From NCBI GenBank assembly GCA_018806985.1, contig JADANN010000103.1:434001-498000 (forward strand): 64,000 nt of DNA, written 5' to 3'. Each line of letters starts with the position of its first letter. Within the stretch, counting starts at the first letter, position 1. A program made the position numbers and the translations under genes. The notes under the pieces were generated by a model. That model was not told the origin of the DNA. It made no database searches and was given only the letters and a program-made list of their open reading frames with translations. Shown one piece after another: positions 1-12,100 of the stretch. Source of the stretch: Angiostrongylus vasorum. Lineage: Eukaryota > Nematoda > Chromadorea > Rhabditida > Metastrongylidae.

Positions 1-90
1 TCCCATCGAAACGTTGTGTGATAGGGAGCGCTGTGTCTTCTGGAAATTTCTGGTGTTAATAGAAGTATCGAAGGACCTCTTTTCTTTCAG

Positions 91-142
91 GAAGTAAAGC
101 TTCTACAAAGCACATACAAAGAGAGGATGTACACTGATGTAG
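91..142 (+). CDS. ceh-44: Most 5' visible exon of the CUX/CASP gene
   Basis: Preceded by TTTCTTTCAG and followed by a GT donor. It encodes a 17-residue segment ending YKERMYTDV, followed in the next exon by DPTPVIEQ. The pair aligns with the YKRLIDVPDPVP region of vertebrate CASP/CUX. It starts in phase 0 and ends in phase 1 (G), matching the AC start at 5681. The coding sequence before it, including the start codon, must lie left of the window. Confidence 0.7.
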
Positions 143-3100
143 GTGGTGCAAAAAGTACCTTCCATTGAAGCGGGAGCCGTACATATCGCTTGTCTGGTTG
201 ACATTCGAGTAGTTGATTGTTCACATTGCACTTTTCATGCTGATTCAAGTCTACGCTCTTATAACAGCTTTGTATGAATATTCTTCTATGTGGATATCAC
301 TGACCGGTAGTAAACTGTTGCACTAGAGATATCGAACTCATATGGACTAGGCCATTCAAAAGTAGAACTTTGTTAACGTTTCCACCTATCAGCGCATTTA
401 ATGCATTTAACCTCCTTGTTGGCGTCAAAGTGAAAGAAAAAAGGAACAGAGTTGATAAAAATGACTTATACTAGGTCAAACTGAGTTTGAAAGAAGTTGA
501 ATAGGATATCGATGAGTTCGTACGAATGCGGGATTTGTAAATTACATTGAATTTTTATCAAAGCTGACATTAAGGCGCGTGGTTTTTTACTTTGAAAGAG
601 CTATGATTTTTTTCGTAGAAACTATATCTGTAATGGTGAAGGCATATTTTTAGATATGGACTCATGAAAAACATTGTAAGTTCGTTTTGAAACTGTAAAT
701 AAGCAGTGAAGGAGCCTTAAGAATCTTGTTAACCTGCAGATGAAGTTCTTGAGATATGAGGTGGATTCTTAAGAGGTTTTGGTTAGTCGGTCAGAAAGTT
801 CTAGCAACTCCTTAAGAAGTATGACAATAATTTAGGAGAAGTTTTTGATATAAAAGGGCATTTGAAGCGCAGAGATGTGTGGAGGTGATCCTAGTGAAGG
901 GACCAATCAGTCCTTGTACATGGCAGTGTTGTAGTTAAAAATGAGTGATGTTCCTTTCATTGGATCACTGCTTAGATTTTTGTAGAGGATAGTTAAATAT
1001 GTTCAAATTTCAATGTATGATAAAGTACATCACGTCTAGGTGAGGTTTTAGTTGGAGTCGTTCCATCTCCTTCATGTTTTAAAAGGCTTTAGGGTTAGGT
1101 GTTCATATATATTTATTGTGGCTGGAGTACCTTTAGTATCTTTAGTAAAGTTTTCTTTCCCTTCCAAGGTATTGTAATCATATCTTTTGAGAGAAGATAC
1201 GAAGGATATCGTAAGAAAAGTACACGACAAGCTAAAGGTAGACTTCACTCGTCCATCGTTCAGCAGCTTCTCTTGTCAACAGTTCGTGTTCTGAATATTC
1301 ATAGTTATGCTCGTGCTTAACCACAGCGAAACCAATGGTTTGGACAATATGGCCATAGTTATAGTTGATTCGGATACTGAGCTATGTGCGTCCAAGGAGC
1401 GCCTAGGATACCTTACCGAAGCGGTAATAACTCGCTTCATGGTGAAGTTAGTACTGAGAAGACAGTAGATCTGCCGAGCGGAAATCGACCGATGTCTTAT
1501 CTGAACAGTGATCTTTGGTATAACTACAGTCTGATTTAAAAATTTATTGCACATTTCTAAATCTACACAATTGCAAAGTCACATGACATTTTTAACCCTT
1601 CTCTCATTCTTTGCGCCTTCACTACAGTACACAGCAGTAACCACACACAATTACGGTAGTTCGGAAACACGTTTACTGTAGTCGATTACGATAGGGCGCT
1701 AATTTTTTTGGGTTACCACTTGTCACAACTAAAGTCAATGGTCGTCGTCAGAGAGCGGTCTCCAATCGCAGTAGATCGATCCCAAGAGCGGGCATACGGT
1801 AGTTGGCGGAAGCTCCGCCCCGATCGATTGTCGATGTCCGACACCGCGCACACGCTCATTGACCACCACCGATCGATAGCGGACAGCCGGCTTTCTGCCC
1901 GATATTGGTGATTGCTCCACTCAGGTCAGCGCATGCTGTGTGATGTAATAGTCCTTGTTAGGACCGACGTCGTCTCCGTTTTGATCTCATCGATCCGTTC
2001 AAGTAGTCATTACGTCACCTGCTTTTGTACTACTCTGGTACTCAGGTTTTTCAAACATTATCAATATTGATTTCCTACGGCTTCTCATCATTTCCTTAAT
2101 AAGTCCTTATGAATCATAACGAGAAGTAGGTTGCTTGAAATGATCAACACCTGATCCTTCAGTGAGCTTCGTAGGATCTCTAGCTACCATCGCCACTTAC
2201 ATCCTTAACTCGACTTGAATGGCAATTCTCTAGGGGCGTATTTGCCGTCGGGCGATTTTTTTCTAGAGAACCAAATTTATTGGATTCTTGGTTGTAATTT
2301 GAATCTAATTTGACCATGTTAACTGCAGATAGCGCAAATTTGGATATAGTGGGCGTTTCATTTGTAATCACTTCTGATACGAAGGGGAACCCATCCCGAT
2401 GTGGTAGTAGATCTTCACTTACAGTGAAGCCTCAATTCTGTACGCTTGTGCGTTGGGTACTGGTTATTGACACTTTCGTAATAGCTCAGGTGACAGCGGG
2501 TTACGAAATGCGTCGTGGGTTAACTTACCTACAGTCGTTTCTAGTGGCGCATTTCGTACTGCTATGGGTACTGTACTGAATAACGATCTAGTATGGTTTC
2601 TAAAGGTACTCTCCAACAAGGATCGGATAAAACTCTACTTATTGATTGCGGCCAGTATTTCCAATGCTCATTCATCAATTGGTCGTGGTGAGCAGTATCG
2701 TTCAGTTGGTTATCGATCATATACGGGTTGCTTTTGCCGTCACTAGACTGGCACCACGGCTGCCGATCGATCAGGAGTAGCGCTGTTTTCCTCGAATCGA
2801 ATCGACGAGCAAGGAGACGAGGATGCGGTGCTGCTCTTGATTCATTTCTGAATTGACCGCCTTCTCTCGTGCGATCGATGCCGAATCGATACAAGGCCGG
2901 CGGCTGCCAGAAGCGAATCGATGAGCTTGAGCCGTTGAGCCGTCAATGGCACTCACGCATTGCTCACTGATCGACGACAAGTCCATTCTAGAGGTCGTTG
3001 GAGTTTGATATGGTGAGCGTTATTGGCACATCAAGAGGGATAGATAGGATAGTTTGTAGGAGTTTTAGAAAAAAAGCTGAGTTGGTAAAGAACGTCGAAA

Positions 3101-6100
3101 ACTGGGAAAGTTTCGGTTAGAAAGTGAAATTATTGACGTCTTTTTGAAGTATTACTTCTACAACGGCGTTCATACCCATGGGTTTACGCCCTCTGCGCTC
3201 TCACGGTCTGTGGAAGTGTAGAAGTAATTAATTCCGCAGAGAAAATGACTTCATTATGATAACCCTAGGGTTTCCCTTCTGCTTAAACATAGCTGGAACA
3301 GAACTTATATGAGAAGCAATGTTATATATAAGTTATACGCCTGTAAAGGAAACGGTATTTCACCTTTGCTACTAAATGTAATCAAATTCCACGTCGAGGG
3401 AAGGGAAACTCATGGTGCTTGTGAATGTCTTGAGACGAGCCATTACTTTCTCTTTCCTTCAAAAGCTGCTAGGACAGATGTTGCGAGTTTATGATAAAAC
3501 ACTTTTCTATTCTTACATGCTAAGTTTCTCATGTAATATTTTTGTAATATTAACTTGTTTCCAATGTTTCGAAGGTCTTTAGGCATATGTGATAAGCATT
3601 ATTTATCCTATTACCATAAATACGCCATATTGATCGTGTGAAACAACTGAAAATCATTTTTACATGGATAGCTCGTCTTTATGATTTGTGCTATCCGTAA
3701 CGCAATCTGTTCGCCTCTTTCATTAGTGGCCACCGTCTGATGGACCTTATAAGTAGTCTAAATGTCATGCAGTGATCCATTACGAGATTCGACTTTCTAT
3801 ACGCCGTTAATTAGTCAAGTTATTCCAAGATTCGTGTCTGTTAGAAGAATCACTGTCGTTCCAGAAGAATTAGTCGCAAGGCAGGGAAGTTTCCTCCGAT
3901 CCACAAATACTAGTAACCACCTGTGGTGACGATCTGGGAACGTTCTAGCAATACGTCTCGGATATCCTGCGTGCAGTTTAGGAGAGAGGTCCACAGATCC
4001 TTAGTTTGCAGCTGAATCCACACTTGAACATACCATATCTCCTTCTCAATGTTGGAGGTTGCGCCTCATGATATACGTCATCGATTAATAGAATGACCTT
4101 TTTCACTTTGAAGCACATTGAACCATAGCAATTTGAATGCTACGGAAATGAATAATATTTGTTCCACTGAATTGTCCTGACGATTACACAAACATACAAG
4201 GATGTGCTTATATCTTAGCATCCTTTGGTTGTGCTTCACATCGTACCCTTCCATGAAAGAAGAACAGGCAATAAATTTAAGGCTCCATGATTTCGACTGC
4301 AGCTCAGGTTAACTGGATGCATTGTTTATTTATGCTTCCCAGATCGTTCCCGTGGATGGATGATTGCTGAAGGCATCGATAGAGTAAAAAACATTGTTGA
4401 GAAAAATGCAGAGCAACGGCTTCTGCTGGTTTGCTGGATAGCACGTGAGCCCACGGAAAGGATAATCACACGTTTGGAGCCCACTTAAGATTCCGAGTTT
4501 CCTGCGGATGTACCTCACATCGTACCCTGCACTGAAGAAGGAATACGAAGTAAATAAAAAGTTAAGGCATTGTGAATACAAGGATATGTTTATCGGCGAG
4601 AAGATAATATAGACTGATAGACTGGGTGTATTGTAAATCACGATAGTCACTGGCGAGCTCGCTAACCAAGACTCGGGAAATTGGAAATTGTACCAATGGA
4701 CTGGGCAAATTGGTACCGGACTTGTGTGAGAAGAGATTCCTCATATCTACAAAAACTTCCAGCTTCTTGTGAGGACTTCCTACCACAGCTTTGCCAGGAT
4801 TAAAAAGCGAATCTACTCGACAGCATTCAATGACTAGAATAATTAGGCAACAGCGAACTCAGGCGAAGATTCGAAGCTATTCGTCGATTATGGAAGCAAG
4901 GAATCGAATCGAATTTACGAAATGCTTAAATCCGCACAATATTTAATGTCGCATCATGTAACATATAAAGAAAAATGTCACTGAATAGTGTTAGAGTAAG
5001 TAGTCTAGGATTATAAGTGAACTGCAAACGTTTTTTATGAGCATTCGTTGAGTCGTCATCCTGTGTTTAAATTGCAATATAATAACACGGAGTCTAGACG
5101 AAGGGAGGTTAGCTTGGAAGAAAGTCGTTACAGTGAGCATCATATTTGTAATTGTAACAAGAAGTCACAATGTTAACTTTTTATTTCCTGCCTACTACAA
5201 TTTTTTCATGGCAGGGTATTATGTGAATTACAACCACAACGATGCTAGAATATTTGCAAAATTCCGGACCACAGGTGCTTGCGGTGGGACTCGAACACGC
5301 TACTAACCTTTCCGGAGACTAACGCGTTCACCACCAAACCATGGGTTCATTTCGCGTTTCTCTCAGCTAGTTTTCCATTTTTTGTTTTTAAGTGGATTCA
5401 ATGCAGATTTATGCCCCCCCCCCAAAATTAATCCCGTTGACGGGTGATTGCTTATGGCACTGGTAGAAGACTAGCTGACACAAAGGCGGAACGATGGAAC
5501 CGCATGGTGTGGTGATGAACGTGTTAACCCGCAGAAAGGGTAATAGTGTGTTCGATCCAGCATCGTTTTGGTTCTAACGAGAAATTTCATTTTTTTCATA
5601 AGTTGGCACTTTTAGTGTGCGACTTCGTTTTTCGCGTTTTCAAGAAAGTGTTCCGGTAACTGTGGTCGGTTTCCTTTCAGACCCAACACCAGTTATTGAG
5701 CAGGCGATTGTTTGGAGAATCCAGGCGGAAAAAACTCAAACTTCTATCGAGGAAGCAACTCATCTGCGTGCGGAAGTGGAATTGCTCCGGAACGAACTGG
5801 CTGATTTGAAGAATCAAGGTGAGTTTAGTGGGAACACGATAGTTTTTCAGGTATCTTCGGATTTTCTTTCAAAATTATAATAGTAATTATTTATTATTAA
5901 CAAATACTGAGGAAAACATAATCGTTCTCCAGTCACTATGCTTATGGCGTAAAGCGATTGTAAATACTTCTCTTAAGATGTCACAATTCGTAAACTTCGT
6001 GATACAATAGAGCAACTGGAAGAAGAAAACACAAGAGAGTTGGGGAAAACAGTTGCAAAAATCGAGAACGATTTACGTACTGAGTTTGCTGTACGTGATC

Positions 6101-9100
6101 ACGAAACTACAATGCGTTCTGACAAACTAAAGGCGGAAAATGCTGCCCTGGAAAGGAAGGCGAGTTGTTTCATCGGAGTAATCGTTGTATGATCACCACT
6201 TACTTTATTTTAAGGCGTTTATCCTGTGGATTACTTTCGATCCTCTGACCACGGGGCGCGTGTAGCGCAGTGGTCGGAGGCGCCCTGCAATACATACGGA
6301 ATTGATCCCGGAGCCCCGGGCCTGCCAAGTCCTCTGTCACTCCGGGGTCGCCAAATTGGTACCAGACTATTTTGGAAGGATAGAAGCACTGGCTCGATAC
6401 ATCGGTAGGCCTCCGTGAGTCATTGTGAAGGCAGATATGCATTCAGTCACTTCCATCGGTGCTTAACGAAGACGAATGCATGGTGCTTCCATCAGGGATA
6501 GATCAACGCCGAGAGCTCTATCTTTTTTTTTATGCTCTGACCACATCTTCAATATTACTGTGGCGTTCAAATGTAGGCTAATTGAATTAGGTTTAGGAGA
6601 CCAGGGAGAAACCGAGGTTTTTTTAAAAACTTTTTTATTCTAGGAAATCTCAAGACCGACCGACTTTCTTCTAACCTCAGTATTGATAAATAACTGTTTT
6701 TTTTATCATTAAACATGAGGTTGGTATTGTAGTACTTATTAGTACAAAATAGGTGATGTTTCGGTGGTTTCGCCTTCTTCAGGGCCTGGAAGGGCCAAGT
6801 TGACATGTAATCTGCTCAGCCAAACACTTTCATGATCTTAGCAGACAAAATTTGAGGTGACATAGACACAATGGAGAAGATTTTGAACATCACCGCGTAG
6901 AATTCTTGAAGCGTCTTGGATTGGATAAATTCCAGAAGGCCTAAAATGAACTGCGAGGAGAAGTGTCTTGTGATCACGCTTGACCCGTCATACCTCGGGC
7001 TGATTCTTTGATCTGACCCAGGCACATTCCTTGCCCATGTAGGACTCTGTGCGGCTGGTGACCAACTAAGAACTAGAAGACTTACAAAGAATAAGAACGG
7101 TGGGTGTTTGAAAGAAACTGTTTAATATCCGAATGAAAATTTATGCGTCAACTTTTGTCAACTGAGGCAATGAAAGTGTTTGGCTTAGTAAATAGCATGT
7201 CATTTTACCTTCCCATGCCCTGAGAAAGGCGAAACCACCGAAATGCAGTAGTACCAACTCCATCTTTACTCATCAAGAAAAACGTTTTGAATGAACATTC
7301 TGCCATAATAAGCTTGAATTTCAGTATAAGACAAAAAATGTGCTCAAAGACAATAAGATCTCCTTATTACTCAGACCGTTTCACAGTTTTGAAAGTACTT
7401 TTAAGAGAACTTCGTGCGAACTGTTTTATGCAAGTTTTATCTTTTATAGCCGTATTCATGCAGAAACCATCACCGTATGCTTCATAATCCTACCGTTACA
7501 AATGTTAAAGAGTAAGGATAAAAGGATAAAGCTCTCGGCATTAATCGATCCTTGAGGGATGCGCCGTGCATTCCACTGCACTAAGCATGGAGGTCACTGA
7601 ATGCATATCTGGCCTTTACACTGACTCGCGGTAACCTACTGGTGTGTCGAGCCAGTGCTGCTATCTTCCCAGGCAAGCCCAGTACCAATATGCTAGCACC
7701 GGAGGGATGGAAGGTTCGGTGAACCTGGGGCGCGGGGAACGATCCCATGTGTATTATAGGGCGCCTCCAACCACTGCGCTAGCCGTTAGAAGTGTTAACG
7801 TTGATAAATAGCTCTCAATAAAACAGTTTTGTTACTGTGGTCATGAGTTTCTAGGTGAGCGAGCTGGAAGCTCTTATGCGTGACGCTCAGGTTCGGCTGG
7901 ACAGTGCACGATTGGCTGCCGATAGAAAGGAAGCACTTGAGAATGAACAAATTGATATATTAAATCGAGATCTTGACGACGCGAATAGGAGAATGGTTGG
8001 TTATGTCCCTAAGTTTCTGGAGTGTTTGGAGAGGGTGGTTGTTGAAATTGCACCAACAACGAAAACATCAAATTCTGAATTCGTCGAACTGTCGGAGAAT
8101 AAGCGCTCACGATGTTCGCCTTTGTGACCCAGCGGACAAAAATCACGCTTGTTTAGTCGCTTCTTTGTTCTAAATAGGTGATTTGACAAATAAATTGCTA
8201 AAGTAAATGTAGATTATTATGATTTTTACTTCAATTAATAAGATTTGCTATGATCTGAGGAGAGCTGTTTTAAAGTTAGAAGGCGCAACTATTTTTTTGA
8301 AATGTATGTGTTGAAATCAATCCGTGCCATCACGAATACGTGTAAGTTGGACCTAATAAGTTTAAGAATCTGTGGTAGGATGGATAGACAACTGGTTCTC
8401 ATTCAATTTGCTAGTGATTCTAGACATTGATGGAAGCAGAGTTAGCTCGGGTGACGGCTGAGTTAGCAGAGGCGCGTTCTTCATCACAGCGAGGTGGACT
8501 GGAGGACATCGCAGCACTAGGTGGCCTAATGAAAGAAAAAGACGAACAGGTATTCTTAGTATTTCAATGCCTTGGTAGTCTTAGTATATAAAGCATTGCC
8601 AGAAAGGTAGGATGCATAGGTGGGTGGTCATTAAGCTTGATCATTGCGTATTTCCCTTACCTTGTTTAAAAAAAAGGACCGATATTCATAATTTGTTAAG
8701 ATCAAAAGCCATTTGTGCTCAATGGTTTTAGCCACTCTGTGGATATCCTGCTATCCTAACGAATCTAGTGTTTAATCATTCTAATTCCTTCAACTTTCTT
8801 CATGTACTTCCGAACTTCCTCATTGTAGAACTACTGGGACCGGCTACTCATCCTACATAAATCACAGTCTAAATATTTAAGCATGGTTGGCTCTTTGAAG
8901 ATTAATATCTTGATTACATCTTGATTATTCACAACCATGCATATCGGTTTTATAGCATTCTTAAATTGGTATTTTGTTCCTTTGAATTTAAGGCATGTTT
9001 GGCCCGTAGAAACACATTGCTGGAATAGTAATAATCAATTGTAGCATTATTACCACAATGTATACACATATATTTGTATACATATTTATAATACAGCTTC

Positions 9101-12100
9101 AGGTTAACTGGGTCCAGTGCCTATTTGTGCTCCTTAAATCAGTCTGGTTGACGGGTGATTGCTGATAGCACCTATAAAACACGGCTGAGAAAAAAGGCGA
9201 AACGAAGTGAAGTAGTGAACGCGTTACCGCCCAGAAAGGGTAATTAGCGTGTTCGATCTCCACCGCAGACATCGGCGGTCCGGAGTTTTGCAAATATCTC
9301 AGTATCATTGTGGTTATAATTCACATCATACCGTGCCATGAAAAAGAATAGACAGTAAATGAAAAGTGATTAAATTGTAGCATTGTTTTCTTCCTGGGCT
9401 TTTAGGTGTACTCTTTTTATAGCAAATATTTTATGGCGATTATAATGTTGATATTGGAAACTAAATATTCCGGCGGGATAGAAAAAACTATAATGAACGA
9501 GAAAAAAGTTTTAGCTAGGCATTTGAACAATGGTCATTAGACGGTGGAGCTATGGTATAACGCAGAAAGGTTACTACTCATCTGTTATCGTTAGTGAGCT
9601 TCGCAGAGTCGTATCGGTTAAAGACCCAGAACGCGCGCTATCTGTTAGATTATTGTTACCATGTTCGGATATCACAGAGGGATTTGCCTTGATTACTAGC
9701 AGATGAGCGCGGTGAAGGTCCTAACCATTTGTTTTGCGCCATCGGATTAAACCTTTTGTCTCTTACAGCTAACTAGTTGGTTTTCTTCCCGATGTATAAT
9801 TCATCCAACCATGAATATCTTATAATTTTCTATCTCAGTAATAAATGCACTTCGCAGATTGCACGCCTTACTGAGGATAATCGTCGTCTGTTGGAGACAG
9901 CAGCAGTGGATGCAAAGAAAGCCCGATTACAGTGTGAGGAACTGACGGCTGAATTGGAAAAGAAAACCCATCATGTTCAACAGCTTGAAGCATTGCTTGC
10001 TGATCAAAGCGACTATGAAGCTATAAAGAAGGAATTACGGTGAGCGTCAACTTTTTTCATTACTCTGATGGCTAGTGTTTTCATATGTTGAGTAAAGTAA
10101 GATATCTTAATTTAGTTTGGTTTTGGTATATTTCAAAATATCTGTCTCCAGATTTCTCGATTTTTAATCCATACCCGATTTCGCCACCGGAAATTACTCT
10201 CTTGATGGTCTGTCACCCCATCGTGGCAACAGAGCGATTGTTATCAAGTGTCGAAGTATAGTATGCATGGGTGGGTGCATCACTCTGTTGAGCTCACCCA
10301 TGCTAAGGAGATACCGCAGGACAGAAAACGTTTTTCCCGTTAACCAAAATTGTTGACTAAGCATAGATATGATAGATATTAGAAGACGAAATAGGTCTGC
10401 ACGTGGACTTGTGCTTTGATTTTCGCTCAATCTATGATAATCTTCGCAGAAGCGTATGCTGAGCAACAACGTTATTTCTCAGTGCAGAAGCATATGCTGA
10501 GCAACAACGTTTATTCTGCCCTTGTATGATTCAAGTGAGGCAAGTGTAGCGTAGTGGACGGAAGCGCGCTGGAATACACATGGGGTCGATCTCCATACTC
10601 GTAGCTCACCATGTCTTCCATCCCTCCAAGTCGGCAAATTGATACAAGACTTGTCTGGGAGTATAGCAGTACTGACTCGATACAGTGGTAGGCTAGAGCG
10701 AGTTATTGTAAGGGGCCAGGTATGCATTCATTCACCTCCAACGATGCGTAAAGATGTCGAATGCATAGCGCATCCCTCAGGGACTGAACAACGCCAAGAG
10801 CTTTATCCTTTTTTACGACTTAAGTAGTCGTCTCTCATGTTTTCTTTACTAATACAATGTTCAGACTGAGTGCGACGAATTTGAAAACCTGATCACTTCA
10901 CCGCCATTATCGCTTTCATTTTTAATAAGAATGCATGCTTTGTACTCACCAGAGTTGTTTATCTGAGACTGTAACCCTATTAGACCCAAAACTTTCCAAT
11001 GCAGACGCATTATCAGCAGTTGGTATCAGAAATCAGCAAGCTTCTGTGAAGGAGCTTCCTGTTCACTTTTCACTTTTTTTCTTCCTTCACATGCTGTTTG
11101 GAATTATTTCCCAACTTCATTTTGGGCAAATCTCCAATCTTTAACAACTGATGTGCTTATCATCATGATCACTTTTTTGACAACCTCTCGTAGATTACTT
11201 CGTGAAATCGAGTTTGGAGAAGCTGCTACGGCGAACGAAGAGTCGATTATCCAGCTCGGAGAGACCGTTCAGTCGTTGGACAGATTGCTAGCAGCGAAAA
11301 ACCGACGTCTTCAGAGCGATAACGCGGTACTGCGACAGGCGAATGAACGCTATCAGGGTGAGTGACGAGTTTGAACTTGCACATGGTGAGAGTGAAGTGT
11401 GTGACGTAATTATTCATCGTGCAACCTCTATTCTGAAGTGAAGATGACTTCTGTTGTTTATGTTATTATTCTTCTTACCGCTGTTTCGTGGGCTAAGGTC
11501 ATAATTCACAATGTTGTCTTTTTTATCGACGTTATATGTTGTTGGTTAGTAGTTATTGTTTTATTGGTCGTGTTTATTGTTGATTGATGCTGTAAAGAAA
11601 ATGTACCTCGAAATCCATGGTCATGTTTCGACCACTGGGATAAGTTTCAGGTGATGAAATTATGCAGGCCATACTGTCTGGTAGTCATCAGGCAGTAGTA
11701 GAGGCTGTAAGTACCAAAATAGGTCGGGAAGTGGCGCAGGGTTACATTGAAGGCTCTACTGAAACGAAACGAGTTTCCAAGTCTGAGAATTTACAACGTC
11801 AAGACTCGGATTGCGCTAAGTCCGATTGCAACAATCAGCAAAACCTGTACAAAATTCTTATGGTCATCTTTTACGTTATTATTTTCTTTTGCGTTTTAAA
11901 CTATCTATTTTTACATATGTAGAATTTTCTCAAGCAACCACTTAAGAGCTGTTGGCAATTTCTTAAGACACGTGTTCTGTAGACAAGTGTAGAAAACTCT
12001 GACTGAAACTGATTTTATTACACTGACATATTGATATCCCATCTTACTGTAATATAGTCCACTTTTTGAATACTTTCGTGGTTAAATCAAGAATAGCACA

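Larger units (their letters stand above)
143..5680 (+). other. ceh-44: Large intron of the CUX/CASP gene
   Basis: A 5.5 kb intron between phase-matched exons. No other coding exon is recognised in it. It contains a relatively GC-rich stretch with many ATCGAT sites (about 1775-2922), a decayed SINE-B copy near 4210-4565, an inverted SINE-B pair at about 5165-5575, and otherwise unremarkable AT-rich sequence. Several open frames of 60-110 codons occur but show no family resemblance. Confidence 0.6.

Noticed and set aside
2310..2579. 89-codon plus frame in the first intron as an alternative first exon
   Set aside because: No similarity to the CASP/CUX N-terminus and no matching donor phase.
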